NCBI GenBank assembly: GCA_001787535.1
Contig: MFXP01000004.1
Coordinates: 202,652-266,651 of the forward strand
DNA: 64,000 nucleotides
Reading direction: 5' to 3'
Origin: Candidatus Peribacteria bacterium RIFCSPHIGHO2_01_FULL_51_35
GTDB taxonomy: Bacteria > Patescibacteriota > Gracilibacteria > Peribacterales > Peribacteraceae
Each line of letters begins with the position of its first letter. The stretch's first letter is position 1. The notes below the pieces were generated by a model, which was given only the letters and a program-made list of their open reading frames with translations, made no database searches and was not told the DNA's origin. The translations under genes and the position numbers were made by a program. Shown piece after piece: positions 42,849 to 52,438 of this stretch.

Positions 42849-45114
42849 AGAGAGGTCGAAGCGGTGCAATGCTCAGAGCAAAACTCTTGCGTACTCCCGA
42901 GTCGAACCGTACATCCACTACGTCTCCACGCTTGCTGAGCACCGTGCCCTGTCCAAATGCTGCGTGTTCCACGCGTGAACCATCGGAAAAAGCATCTTGG
43001 TTCACTTCTGTGTCCACGGTGAAAGAGAGATCTTGATTGAACTCCACTTCGGGCAGCGTTTCCTTCTGCCTAAACGGTTCGATCTTCCCGCCCGAACGCG
43101 TGTGCATGGCTTTGGTTGCTCCCCACGCGAAGGCACTCAAAATATCATCGCTCCTGCGCTCCGTGACGTTGTCCGGCAGATCATCCAAGAATCTGCTGGG
43201 AGCATTTGCTTGGGTATTGCCCCACAGCATGCGGCTGCGTGCGAAGAAAATGCGCAGATGCGTCTTCGCCCGCGTCATTCCCACGTACATCAAGCGCCGT
43301 TCCTCCTCCAATTGTTCTTTATCGTACATGGTATTGCTGTGCGGAAAGATTCCTTCTTCACATCCTGCAATCATCACATGCTCAAATTCCAGTCCTTTGC
43401 AGAGGTGCAGGGTCATCAGTGTGAGCGCATCGTCGCGCATGGTACTCAGTTTATCGACCTCCGAAACGAGTGCGACTTCTTCCAAGAAACTGGTGAGCGA
43501 AAGCATCGGCTCGAGCGCAGAATACTTGTGCATGACGGAAAGCAGTTCCTGCACGTTCTGCCAGCGGTTCTCGCCTTCTTCCGTTTCATCGCGGAGCCAT
43601 TTTTCCATGTCCACGGCATGCAAAAGATCCGTCGTGAGCGCTGCAACCACTTGGCGCTGTGCAACTTCCTGCAATCTTTGCAGCACTGCGGTGAACTCCG
43701 TGATTCTGTTCTTGGCTCCTTCCTGTACATTCGGGATTTCACGGATTCTGAGCAGCGTTTCCCACAGCGTCAGCTTCTGTTCTGCTGCATAGGCTTGCAA
43801 GTGTCCCATCGTCGTATCACCGATTTTGCGTGCAGGCACATTGATGATGCGTAGCAGCGACAGTGTGTCACCGGGATTCAAGATTGCGTGCAAATAGGCG
43901 AGGACATCCTTCACTTCCTTGCGTGCGTAGAATTTCACACCACCCACAATGCGGTAGGGGATGCCCGCGCGCATGCATGCTTCTTCAAACAGACGCGATT
44001 GTGCGTTCGTACGGTACAAAATCACTTGGTCGTTGAAGGGCACTCCTTCGCGACGCAGATTTTCCGCTTCTTTTATGGCATCTGCCGCCTCTTTCTTTTC
44101 GTCCTCCACTTCCTGCACCAAGATCTGCGGACCTTCTTTTCGGTCCGACCACATTTCCTTCTCGGGTCGGCTGGGGTTCGCTGCAATCACGGCGTTGGCG
44201 GCACTCAGCACCAGCTGCGTGGAACGATAATTCTGTTCCAGTTTGATGCGGAGTGCCTCCGGATACTCTTTTTCGAACTGCAGGATGTTTCGGATATCCG
44301 CTCCACGAAAGGCATAGATGGATTGATCGGGATCACCGATGACGCAGAGGTTTCGGTACTTCTGTGCGAGCAGAGAAATCATCAAATACTGTGCGTGGTT
44401 CGTGTCTTGGTACTCATCCACGTGCAAATACCGCCATGTTTCTTGGTAGCGCTCCAATACTTCCGGACATTCATGGAAGAGTCGTACGGTTTCGAGGATC
44501 AGATCATCAAAATCCAATGCATTGGACTCCTTTAATGCTCCTTGATAGCGTTCATATGCGCGTATGACCAATTGCATGTGTGGCGTCGTAGCATCGTGGG
44601 CGGCTTCCTTCGGACTCACTGCTTCGGATTTGAATCTTCCGACGTAGGAAAGAGCGGCACGCGGCTTTAGTTCCTTTTCATCGATGTGCAGATCTTTCAG
44701 AACTTGTTTCATCAGCTTCTCCTGATCATCGCGGTCATAAATCACAAACGATCTGTCGCGTCCCAGCCGCTCTATGTCGCGCCGAAGAATCCGCACGCAC
44801 ACCGAGTGAAACGTACCCATCACGGGCAACCGTCCTTGGCCGGTCTTAAAGTCCATATCTGTTCCATCCGTAATGTGCAGCAAATTTGTAATACGTTCTT
44901 TCATTTCCGTTGCCGCTCTGTTTGTAAAGGTCACTGCCAAGATCTGCCACGGTTGCACGCCTTCATGCATCAAATGCGCGATTCTGTGCGTGAGTGCACG
45001 CGTCTTCCCGCTGCCTGCACCGGCAAGAATCAAAACAGGTCCTTGTATATGCAACGCAGCTTCGCGCTGCGGCTCATTGAGGCCATTGATAATCGGATCA
45101 GCGGTGGTTTTCAT
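42847..45114 (-). CDS. pcrA: UvrD/PcrA-family SF1 DNA helicase
   Basis: 755 residues. Motifs: Q motif GLNEPQREAA, Walker A ILAGAGSGKTRALTHR, Ia TFTNRAATEMKER, II VDEYQDTNHAQY, III GDPDQSIYAFRGAD, IV LEQNYRST, V TLHLCKGLEFEHVMIAG and VI EERRLMYVGMTRAK. The C-terminal Tudor-like module, ADGSRV-like DGSRVEHAAFGQGTVLSKRGDVVDVRFDSGVRKSF, favours PcrA. It translocates 3'-5' and works in excision repair, with the UvrC of this window, and in replication restart. No Shine-Dalgarno sequence is present. Confidence 0.95.
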   Translation of the reverse strand: MKTTADPIINGLNEPQREAALHIQGPVLILAGAGSGKTRALTHRIAHLMHEGVQPWQILAVTFTNRAATEMKERITNLLHITDGTDMDFKTGQGRLPVMGTFHSVCVRILRRDIERLGRDRSFVIYDRDDQEKLMKQVLKDLHIDEKELKPRAALSYVGRFKSEAVSPKEAAHDATTPHMQLVIRAYERYQGALKESNALDFDDLILETVRLFHECPEVLERYQETWRYLHVDEYQDTNHAQYLMISLLAQKYRNLCVIGDPDQSIYAFRGADIRNILQFEKEYPEALRIKLEQNYRSTQLVLSAANAVIAANPSRPEKEMWSDRKEGPQILVQEVEDEKKEAADAIKEAENLRREGVPFNDQVILYRTNAQSRLFEEACMRAGIPYRIVGGVKFYARKEVKDVLAYLHAILNPGDTLSLLRIINVPARKIGDTTMGHLQAYAAEQKLTLWETLLRIREIPNVQEGAKNRITEFTAVLQRLQEVAQRQVVAALTTDLLHAVDMEKWLRDETEEGENRWQNVQELLSVMHKYSALEPMLSLTSFLEEVALVSEVDKLSTMRDDALTLMTLHLCKGLEFEHVMIAGCEEGIFPHSNTMYDKEQLEEERRLMYVGMTRAKTHLRIFFARSRMLWGNTQANAPSRFLDDLPDNVTERRSDDILSAFAWGATKAMHTRSGGKIEPFRQKETLPEVEFNQDLSFTVDTEVNQDAFSDGSRVEHAAFGQGTVLSKRGDVVDVRFDSGVRKSFALSIAPLRPL

Positions 45115-45127
45115 GTTCGTATGATAC

Positions 45128-46258
45128 CTAATCTGCGGCTCTCGCGAGTTTTTTTGGCGTCACTTTCTTCAGAACATTTTCAAACGCCTCCTCCGGCGTT
45201 TCCAATAAGGGGAGACCCTGTTCACTGCGCAGTTCGTCTATCTTCGTCAGTTGTTTGTCCAGTTGCCTCTCGCGTGCACCCGTAAGTTCTTCGTACCCCT
45301 TATGAACAGACTCAAAACGATCTTTCACGGTCTCCATCTGTTCTTTGAACTTTTCCCACTGCTGCTTAAAGGAACCGAAGATCGAAAGCATTTCTTGTGA
45401 TTTGCTCTGCAGGCTGAAGTTATCGATAGATTGTCGAATCACCGCGAGCACGGCGTAGAGGCTTAGCGGTGAACAGAGAATAGTGCGGCCTTTCATAGCT
45501 TCGTCGATCAAGGTTCTATCCATCTCGTTAATAAAGGAGAAGATCTGCTCGTTCGGGATGAAGAGAATCACGTAATCCACCGTATTGTCTTCCGGATTGA
45601 TGTAGTCGCGCGTCTGCACTTCTTTCAAACGCTTCTTCACGTCCTTCAAGAATTCTTTTTTGTGCTCCTCGCGTTCGCGTTCGTTCTTCGCTTCCACATA
45701 CAGTTGGTAATTATTGAACGGAAACTTCACATCCATGTTCAGTTTCATGTTCTGCGGGAGCATGAACGTGAAATCCGGCTTGGATCCCGCCGAGTCCAGC
45801 TTCTTCTGCTTGATGTAGTTGATGCCTTCGACCAAACCGCTGAGCCTCAGCACGTCTTCCGCCATGCGCTCACCCCATTGGCCGCGTCCACTGTTGCTGG
45901 AGAGTGCATTCTTCAAGCTTCCCGTCGTCTCCGTAAGATCCTTAATGATAGTCGCGGCATTCGCCAAGCGCGTATCGATCTGCGTGTTGCCTTTGCCAAT
46001 ATCGCGCATCAGTTCTTCCACGCGTTTCAAATCATGCTTCACGGTCTGCAGCGTTCCATCAATCAATTCTTTTTTGCCGGAGAGTTTTGTCTCCGCAAGC
46101 TGCAAAATTTGCTCCGCTTGTTTGCTCATGAGAATCGCAGAGAGTTTTTCCGCAATCGATTCGGCATCATCTGCGGATTTCTTTCCGAAAAAATAAAAGA
46201 GACCGGCACCCACTGCGCCACCCAGTACTACACCAAGAATAAATGTCAGAGCTTCCAT
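45128..46258 (-). CDS. rmuC: RmuC-family DNA recombination protein
   Basis: 376 residues. One N-terminal membrane helix (ALTFILGVVLGGAVGAGLFYFFG), a coiled coil, and the RmuC nuclease-like core with GRGQWGERMAEDVLRLSGLVEGINY, KPDFTFMLP, MDVKFPFNNYQLYVEA and DYVILFIPNEQIFSFI. RmuC limits recombination at inverted repeats, which is notable in a window full of palindromes. The start at 46258 is chosen because it opens the membrane helix. It lies 13 nt upstream of the helicase gene on the same strand. Confidence 0.92.
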   Translation of the reverse strand: MEALTFILGVVLGGAVGAGLFYFFGKKSADDAESIAEKLSAILMSKQAEQILQLAETKLSGKKELIDGTLQTVKHDLKRVEELMRDIGKGNTQIDTRLANAATIIKDLTETTGSLKNALSSNSGRGQWGERMAEDVLRLSGLVEGINYIKQKKLDSAGSKPDFTFMLPQNMKLNMDVKFPFNNYQLYVEAKNEREREEHKKEFLKDVKKRLKEVQTRDYINPEDNTVDYVILFIPNEQIFSFINEMDRTLIDEAMKGRTILCSPLSLYAVLAVIRQSIDNFSLQSKSQEMLSIFGSFKQQWEKFKEQMETVKDRFESVHKGYEELTGARERQLDKQLTKIDELRSEQGLPLLETPEEAFENVLKKVTPKKLARAAD

Positions 46259-46346
46259 AGAAGGGGAGCCTACCATAGGGTGAACGGTTGTCCACTCTCT
46301 TCTTCCTTTCTTCATCTTGTCAGAATCCTTTTCTCTTGCTGAATGC

Positions 46347-46473
46347 TTGATTTTTTAGCGAGAAACCGTATAATTCGGCTCTCCTCTTCTATTCAGGAAG
46401 GCGCGGCTTTCAGTAGCTGCTCCTCTCCGGCATAGTCGCTCTCGAGCGACGTGCCTCCGTCCCCTCATTCTTT
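46347..46473 (+). promoter_or_regulatory. rpsO promoter and long structured leader
   Basis: TTGATT (46347-46352), 16 nt and TATAAT (46369-46374) give a leader of about 93 nt, unusually long here. It contains the hairpin TCGCTC-TCGAGCGA near 46437 and pyrimidine-rich segments; S15 autoregulation is possible. Confidence 0.6.
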
Positions 46474-46743
46474 ATGTCGCTCAAGCGCACACAGAAGAAA
46501 ACGATTATCACAAAAAATCGCACACACGCGAAAGACACCGGTTCTCCACAGGTGCAGATTGCCATTATCACCAAGGAAATTGGCAGACTCACGGAGCATC
46601 TTCAAGGTCACAAGAAAGATAACTCCGCTCGCCGCGGACTGCTTGGCAAAGTGGCACACCGCCGCAATCTCTTGAACTATCTCCGCATGAACAAGCCGAC
46701 GGAGTATCAAGAAGTGATAGAGAAGCATGGATTGAAGAAGTAA
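46474..46743 (+). CDS. rpsO: Small ribosomal subunit protein uS15
   Basis: 89 residues, the usual length. THAKDTGSPQVQIAIITKEIGRLTEHLQGHKKDNSARRGLLGKVAHRRNLLNYL matches the S15 core that binds 16S rRNA helices 20-22. In many bacteria it is cotranscribed with pnp; here a metallopeptidase-like gene separates the two. The ATG follows a pyrimidine-rich CCCCTCATTCTTT with no Shine-Dalgarno sequence. Confidence 0.97.
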   Translation: MSLKRTQKKTIITKNRTHAKDTGSPQVQIAIITKEIGRLTEHLQGHKKDNSARRGLLGKVAHRRNLLNYLRMNKPTEYQEVIEKHGLKK

Positions 46744-46775
46744 GGATTTCACTCCATGAATTTGTAGGGTGAGTA

Positions 46776-46803
46776 TTGACTTTATTTGTGATTATATTAT
46801 AAT
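46776..46803 (+). promoter_or_regulatory. Promoter of the 46849 gene
   Basis: TTGACT (46776-46781), 16 nt and TATAAT (46798-46803) in an A/T-rich stretch; the leader to the GTG is about 38 nt. Confidence 0.7.
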
Positions 46804-46848
46804 TTTAACATAGCTGAATACAACCATCACCTTCGCTGGCTGCAGCCG

Positions 46849-47841
46849 GTGGAAGAGGCAGTGAGAAAGACGAAGACCGAGCCTGTAGAAACAGCCGTCC
46901 TTTCCAAGGGGCTGCACGTTTGTGCAGATGTGCTTGCTCAGAATCCGGACAGTGACCTTGCAAAGGAACTCCGTGAGAAGCTGGGCGCACTTCTAAGAAG
47001 CAGGGCAAGCTCCATTGAGCAGGAAACTTTCATGGGGGGTTGGGGAATAAATGAGCAGTCCGTGGAGAGAATGGATAAACTCATTGCACTGAGCGAGCAG
47101 AAATTTGGTGAGTTGGGGGATGCTTTATCGAAGAAAATGGATCAAAGAGGAGACATTTCCCAAAAATTGCTTCTGCCTTTTGACTGTGTTCGTGAGAATA
47201 AAAATTTTTCCTTCAAAAATAATATTGCAACCAGGTTGCGATCGGTGAGAGAAGGAAGCAGTGCTTCTATCGTTATGAGACGGGGCAATTTTATGTATGA
47301 TCTTCATCCCGGTTTATTGAGAGGAGAACAACCGAATGATGTTGGGGGCTTCTTCAGCCAAGAGAGGCAATTCCAACTTTCTTTTGATTATGACCCCAAT
47401 AGGTTATTTGATTTGTTTACGAAGTATCATGAAATCTGGCATGTCTTGCAGGATGATTGGCTTCGTCAGAGCGCATCTCCCAAGTTTTATGAGAGGTGTT
47501 GCACGGAGCACGTTGTTGTTATTGATTTTGAATTTGAGGCGTATGCGTACATGCTGGAAGCTATTGATTGTTACCTTGATGGAGAACCGCATGTCCGTTG
47601 CCAAACGTTGCCTACGGCTGAAGATGCAACATGGTTTCATGCAGCCTTAGGGATACCGGACAAATATAAAAATGCAGCCAGCCTTTTCCTTACAATGGGC
47701 CATGGATTATGGGGAAGTGCGGAACGTTTTACAGGTGAGAATTATCCGAAGGAATTTGAGGATTATTTAATGCAGCATCATAGGAACAAAAATTTATGGA
47801 AGCATGATAAAGCTGCGAAAAAGATCATAAAACTGCAATAG
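46849..47841 (+). CDS. Putative zinc metallopeptidase-like protein
   Basis: 330 residues beginning with GTG. The motif HEIWH in FTKYHEIWHVLQDDW fits the HExxH zinc site of gluzincins; 32 residues on, DFEFEAYAYMLEAIDCY offers Glu candidates for a third ligand. The N-terminal 100 residues are helical and charged. I recognise no family. The gene is clearly A+T-rich compared with its neighbours and interrupts rpsO-pnp, suggesting horizontal arrival. It is free of signal peptide and membrane segments, so it is likely cytoplasmic. The GTG start is the weakest point. Confidence 0.65.
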   Translation: MEEAVRKTKTEPVETAVLSKGLHVCADVLAQNPDSDLAKELREKLGALLRSRASSIEQETFMGGWGINEQSVERMDKLIALSEQKFGELGDALSKKMDQRGDISQKLLLPFDCVRENKNFSFKNNIATRLRSVREGSSASIVMRRGNFMYDLHPGLLRGEQPNDVGGFFSQERQFQLSFDYDPNRLFDLFTKYHEIWHVLQDDWLRQSASPKFYERCCTEHVVVIDFEFEAYAYMLEAIDCYLDGEPHVRCQTLPTAEDATWFHAALGIPDKYKNAASLFLTMGHGLWGSAERFTGENYPKEFEDYLMQHHRNKNLWKHDKAAKKIIKLQ

Positions 47842-47967
47842 AAAAATTGTCCAACTGCCCATAAGAGGGCTTTCTTTTTGCCAAGAAATCTGTACACTAC
47901 TGATCAGTTCTTTCCTTCCGCCAATCCTCTTACAATCCTGGGTTTACGTTTGAGATTCTCCTGTAAT

Positions 47968-48023
47968 TAGGGAGCGGGCATACCTGCCCGCGATCCGCGG
48001 CCAAGAATGGCCGCTCCTCTGGT
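47968..48023. repeat. Cloverleaf-like palindromic element, copy 2
   Basis: Same order as 16140-16200: outer GGGAGC/GCTCCTC, hairpin GCGGGCA-tacc-TGCCCGC, hairpin GCGGCCA-agaa-TGGCCGC. It lies upstream of pnp. Confidence 0.8.
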
Positions 48024-48122
48024 TCTAATAGAATTTCTAATGTGAATCCACCATGTAGGGGAACATAGCGTGAGGAAGAATTGCCTGCTGTATTTAGCTG
48101 CAGGAATCTTCCCTCTCTTTAT

Positions 48123-50357
48123 ATGTCGAAAGTATCGGAATATTCCCTCGAGCTTGGGAATGAAAAGCTCATTATGAAAACAGGTCTGCTTGCGAACCAA
48201 GCCAATGCATCGGTCATCTGCCAAATGGGCGATACGGTGGTGCTGGGTAACTGCACGGTGTCCGCAAAGCCGCGCGATGGCGTGGATTTTTTGCCGCTGC
48301 AGGTCGTCTTCCAAGAAAAGTTTTACGCAGGCGGCAAGATCGGCGGATCAAGATTTCGAAAGCGCGAAGGTCGTCCCAGTGATGATTTTGTGCTGATGGC
48401 TCGCGTCGTCGACCGAGGACTCCGTCCCATGCTTTTGAAACATCTTCGGAATGACATCCAAGTCTTTGCAACGGTGCTCAGCTGGGACCAAGAACATGAA
48501 TACGACATCGTGGGTGCGAATGCAGCGAACTTGGCCGTCGCACTCAGCGACTGTCCTGCAGACGGACCTATCGCTTCGGTACGTGTTGGTCTTATCGGCG
48601 GTGAACTCGTGCTCAACCCGACACGCGAAGCCATGCTGAAGACCGATCTCGACCTCTTCCTTACGGCATCGCTGGAACGGATCGTGATGATAGAAGCCGG
48701 TGCAAACCAAGTTTCGGAAGAAGAAGTGCTCCGTGCAATCGAATTCGGCAAGAAGTGGGCGCAGAAAATCGCCAAGTTCTTCGGGGACATTCAAAAAGAA
48801 ATCGGAAAGAAGAAGTTTGAAGTGGAAGCGCCGTACGAGCACCCGGAAGCCTACGAATTCCTCAAAGCATTGGTGCTGCCGACTGTTACCAAAGCCATCA
48901 AAGCGCCGATGGAGAAATTGGCGCGCCGCAAACTCTTTAATGAGTTGATGATGCAAGCCAAAGACAAGCTCGCAACCCAGTTTGGCAACGGATCCACGGA
49001 CGAAGAGAAGAAAGAGATGGCGAAATTGCAGGGCTACGGATCCGCTTTCGTCGACAAGGTCATCAAGAACGAAGTGCGAAGACTGATCTTGGAAGAAGGC
49101 ACTCGCATGAGCAGTCGCAAGATCGATGAAATCCGTCCGCTCAGCGCCATGGTGGATCTCCTCCCCAAGCGTGTTCACGGTTCCGCACTGTTCCAGCGCG
49201 GCGAAACGCAGGGCTTAACCACCTGCACACTGGGCGCTCCTGGAGACAAACAGATCGTCGAAGGTATGGAAGGCGAACACAAGCTCCGCTACATGCACCA
49301 CTACAACTTCCCGCCGTTCTCCGTGGGTGAAACCAGCAATCGCTTGTTCGTGGGCAATAGAGAAGTGGGCCACGGCAACTTGGCACAACGAGGACTGATG
49401 CCTGTGATCCCCAAAGAAGAAGACTTCCCCTACACCATTCGCACTGTTACGGAGATTCTGGAGAGCAATGGCTCCTCTTCCATGGCTGCAACCTGCGGAA
49501 GCACACTCGCGCTCATGGCCGCAGGTGTTCCCATCACGGCTCCGGTCTCGGGCATCGCGCTGGGACTCGTCTCCGATGAAGCAAAAGACCAGTACGTGAT
49601 CCTCAGCGACCTTCAAGATGAAGAAGACTTCGGCGGAGACATGGACTTCAAGCTCACGGGAACTGCCAAAGGCATCACGGCCATTCAGATGGACATCAAG
49701 ATCAAAGGTTTGCCTGACCATGTCTTTAAGGAAGCGTTGGAGCGATCAAAATCCGGCCGTGCCATCATCTTGAAAGCCATGCTTGCTGCTATCAGCGAAC
49801 CTCGCAAAGAACTCTCTCCGTACGCACCACGCATCGAAATCATCCAGATCAATCCCGAGGACATTCGTCTGGTCATCGGCAAGGGGGGCGAGATGATCCA
49901 GAAGATCACCGGAGAACTGGGCGTGGAAATCGACATCGAAGACAGCGGCATGCTCTTCATCACGTCCACAAATGGCGAAGCGATGGAGAAAGCCAAGGAA
50001 TGGATCCAGGGCATCGTCGCGAAGCCGGAAGTGGGTGCTGTGTACGACTGCAAAGTGGTGCGCATCATTCCGGGCACCGGAGCAATTGTGGAATTCTTGC
50101 GCGGCAAGGACGCCATGATCCACATTTCGGAGCTCCAGTGGTCGCGCACCGAGAACGTGGAAGATGTCTTAAAAGTTGGCCAAGAAGTGAAAGCCAAATG
50201 CGTGGAATACGATCCCATCGAAGGCAAAACGCGCATGTCCCTAAAGCAGATGTCCGCTCCGCCGGAAGGTTTTGTTCCTCCTCCACCGCGCAGCGGAGGA
50301 TTTGGAGGACCGCGCCGCGGCGGACCGGGAGGGGGAAGGCCGCCATTCCGACGATAA
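48123..50357 (+). CDS. pnp: Polyribonucleotide nucleotidyltransferase
   Basis: 744 residues: two RNase PH domains (SVICQMGDTVVLGNCTVS; GLTTCTLGAPGDKQIVEG, GDMDFKLTGTAKGITAIQMDIKIKG with the catalytic acids), a helical linker, KH domain (IRLVIGKGGEMIQKITGELG) and S1 domain (CKVVRIIPGTGAIVEFLRGKDAMIHISEL). The C-terminal tail is Pro/Gly/Arg-rich (SGGFGGPRRGGPGGGRPP), an RGG-like RNA-binding tail. It degrades RNA 3'-5' using phosphate. The start MSKVSEYSLE is chosen by homology; the upstream in-frame ATG would add 14 atypical residues. Confidence 0.97.
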   Translation: MSKVSEYSLELGNEKLIMKTGLLANQANASVICQMGDTVVLGNCTVSAKPRDGVDFLPLQVVFQEKFYAGGKIGGSRFRKREGRPSDDFVLMARVVDRGLRPMLLKHLRNDIQVFATVLSWDQEHEYDIVGANAANLAVALSDCPADGPIASVRVGLIGGELVLNPTREAMLKTDLDLFLTASLERIVMIEAGANQVSEEEVLRAIEFGKKWAQKIAKFFGDIQKEIGKKKFEVEAPYEHPEAYEFLKALVLPTVTKAIKAPMEKLARRKLFNELMMQAKDKLATQFGNGSTDEEKKEMAKLQGYGSAFVDKVIKNEVRRLILEEGTRMSSRKIDEIRPLSAMVDLLPKRVHGSALFQRGETQGLTTCTLGAPGDKQIVEGMEGEHKLRYMHHYNFPPFSVGETSNRLFVGNREVGHGNLAQRGLMPVIPKEEDFPYTIRTVTEILESNGSSSMAATCGSTLALMAAGVPITAPVSGIALGLVSDEAKDQYVILSDLQDEEDFGGDMDFKLTGTAKGITAIQMDIKIKGLPDHVFKEALERSKSGRAIILKAMLAAISEPRKELSPYAPRIEIIQINPEDIRLVIGKGGEMIQKITGELGVEIDIEDSGMLFITSTNGEAMEKAKEWIQGIVAKPEVGAVYDCKVVRIIPGTGAIVEFLRGKDAMIHISELQWSRTENVEDVLKVGQEVKAKCVEYDPIEGKTRMSLKQMSAPPEGFVPPPPRSGGFGGPRRGGPGGGRPPFRR

Positions 50358-50363
50358 AAAAGA

Positions 50364-50432
50364 AAGTGCCAAGTGCCAAGGGCGAAGTGCCAAAAAATAC
50401 TTGGCACTTGGCACATCGAACTTGGCACTTTT
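50364..50432 (-). repeat. Interspersed inverted repeat of TTGGCACTT units, copy 2
   Basis: Reverse-complement copy of 8694-8762, placed right after pnp and before the convergent K+ channel gene. The order of the units and the spacer GGGCGAAG / CTTCGCCC are conserved. Confidence 0.8.
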
Positions 50433-51260
50433 CTAAAGTGCTCCCTCCACCTTCCTCCGTATTCCTTCGTTCACCACAAGGATCTCCTCAAACGGTTCCT
50501 GCGTCATCGACGGAGATTTTTGTCGCCACAGAGGCGTCACGGTCTCCACAATCTCGTTGAGTTCCCGGAGTCCGTGCACGCTTTTTTCATGCGATGCCCA
50601 GTTGATGCCGGCGCGACTCAGGACATCGAGCATTTGATTGATCCGATGCAGCGTGCGGTGCACCGCTTCCTGCAGAAGATCTTCTCTGCGCGCATCGATG
50701 GTGTACAGATGATGGTCGTTGTCGTAAAAATCCGGAATCTGATTTAAGAGCGTCTGTCCCTCGCGGTACGCGATGGTCAGGTTTTCCCAACTGTGGGGTT
50801 TCAAACTCTTCGTTTCTTCCGCTTCCGCGATGATGGCGTCAAAATCTTTACGGATGATGAAGAGTCCTTCGCGTGTGTTGTAGAACACGTCCTCAAACGT
50901 CAATTTGTGGATCTGGTGCAGCGCGATTTCCTGGCGGAAGGACACGAGTTTCGTCACGAACACCGCGAAGAGAAAGAACCCGAGAACGGATTCGCCGGCC
51001 GCGAGAATTTTGGAAATTCCCATCGGGACGATATCGCCGTATCCCACCGTCGTTGCGGTGATGATGGAGAAGTACACGCTGTTCAGAAATTGTTTCATGT
51101 CCGATGCCCCCTTGAAATCCGTCAGACCGTTGTCAGGGGAGAGCGTCGAGAGCGTGTAATACGCCAAGCCGAAGCCGAGGAGCAGCATTGCCCACAGCAA
51201 AAAGAGCGTGCGGTACGGCATGGTCGTGACGCGTTCCATAAAGTTGAGGAACACGGGCAT
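50433..51260 (-). CDS. Two-helix potassium channel with cytoplasmic helical domain
   Basis: 275 residues. Helix 1 (TLFLLWAMLLLGFGLAYYTL), pore loop with the selectivity filter TATTVGYGDI, and helix 2 (AGESVLGFFLFAVFVTKLV) make a KcsA-like pore. The remaining 170 residues are cytoplasmic, helical and unlike RCK domains (FEDVFYNTREGLFIIRKDFDAIIAEAEE, AVHRTLHRINQMLDVLSRAGINW). A TATACT box (51294-51299) favours the ATG at 51260 over the longer frame from 51326, which would cover it. It should be a K+ channel with an unusual regulatory domain. Confidence 0.88.
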   Translation of the reverse strand: MPVFLNFMERVTTMPYRTLFLLWAMLLLGFGLAYYTLSTLSPDNGLTDFKGASDMKQFLNSVYFSIITATTVGYGDIVPMGISKILAAGESVLGFFLFAVFVTKLVSFRQEIALHQIHKLTFEDVFYNTREGLFIIRKDFDAIIAEAEETKSLKPHSWENLTIAYREGQTLLNQIPDFYDNDHHLYTIDARREDLLQEAVHRTLHRINQMLDVLSRAGINWASHEKSVHGLRELNEIVETVTPLWRQKSPSMTQEPFEEILVVNEGIRRKVEGAL

Positions 51261-51322
51261 GCCTCTGTGTGTCCGCTTCTTCTGCACAGGCGCAGTATAC
51301 TGCCGATATGGTTCGTGCGGCA

Positions 51323-52345
51323 TCATAGGGGACTTGCGTGCAGAACAGTGTTTGCTTGGAGCGGTGCTTGGTCGGACAAGCGCACGGCGTTTCCTATTTG
51401 GCTGATGATGAAGATGGCGTAGAGAACCAAGAGACAGATACCTTCGATGCGTGAGACATCGTTCCGGGTGCGGGAGAAGACAAAGAAGAGCAGCAAGCCG
51501 ATGGCGAGAATCACAGATGTCACCGCCACTTCGCTCTGTTCCAGAATAAACGTGCCGTTCGCCAGAGGCAGGAACCCGAAGATCAGTGAGTTTGCAGCTG
51601 CAGAACCCATGTAGTCACCAAAGGCGATGTCTTTGTGTTTGCCAAAGATACAGCGCAGTGCAATCACCAGTTCCGGAATATTCGTTCCGATGGAAAGCAG
51701 CAGCAACCCCACGAAGGAAACGGGGATGGAGAAGAACCGTGCGAAGTAGACGGATTCCTGTACCAGGATATTGCCGGCGGCGAAAATGAGCAGCGCACCC
51801 ACGATAATCTTGAAGAGATCGGTGCCTGTGGTGTGTCGTGAGTGCAACAGTTCTCTCTTCGTCCGGCGCAACGTTTCCTTTGCCGTTTTCTCCGCGGATT
51901 TCTTCTGAATTCTGTACACCAGCGTCAGGTACAGCAGCACAATGATCACTCCTTCCGTGCGGGAGACATCTCCATCCAATGCCAGCAAGCAGGGGAGCAG
52001 CACGACACCCAGGAGGAGCACCATGTTCCCGGGGAGTATGGCCTTTGTGGTCATGATTCCGTTGCCGAGCACAGCCAAAAGCGGAATGATAAACAGGAAG
52101 ATCACGGTGGACGCCCCCAGCAAGTTTCCGGCGGAAACCTGGGGTATTCCCTGCAGCGTCGCGTTGGATGCAACGGAAAATTCACTCACGGATGTCAGGA
52201 GTCCCAGGATCAAAAAAGCGACGGCGAACCCCGGGCGCTTGTAGCGTTTGGCGACTCTGTCCGTGGCATCTATCAGCATGCCCGAGAGGCACCAGATGAT
52301 GACGGCCGAAAGCGCAAACAGCAGTGTATGGATCGAAATATGCAT
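51323..52345 (-). CDS. Ca2+/cation antiporter (CaCA family)
   Basis: 340 residues with about 10-11 membrane helices in two alpha repeats. Repeat 1 has LLTSVSEFSVASNATLQG and AGNLLGAS; repeat 2 has SIGTNIPELVIALRC and FGDYMGSAAANSLIFGF, the acidic residues being the ion ligands. It probably exports Ca2+ in exchange for Na+ or H+. A charged loop (RIQKKSAEKTAKETLRRTKREL) links the halves. TATAAT lies about 20 nt before the ATG. It ends 63 nt before the K+ channel gene on the same strand. Confidence 0.88.
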   Translation of the reverse strand: MHISIHTLLFALSAVIIWCLSGMLIDATDRVAKRYKRPGFAVAFLILGLLTSVSEFSVASNATLQGIPQVSAGNLLGASTVIFLFIIPLLAVLGNGIMTTKAILPGNMVLLLGVVLLPCLLALDGDVSRTEGVIIVLLYLTLVYRIQKKSAEKTAKETLRRTKRELLHSRHTTGTDLFKIIVGALLIFAAGNILVQESVYFARFFSIPVSFVGLLLLSIGTNIPELVIALRCIFGKHKDIAFGDYMGSAAANSLIFGFLPLANGTFILEQSEVAVTSVILAIGLLLFFVFSRTRNDVSRIEGICLLVLYAIFIISQIGNAVRLSDQAPLQANTVLHASPL

Positions 52346-52438
52346 AGAGTTTGTTTCTTTGTATTATAGCATATTTCATATGATTTGTATACTCACGCAT
52401 TCGCTTAAAACAGCATTCATTAGCCATATTCTTTGCCT

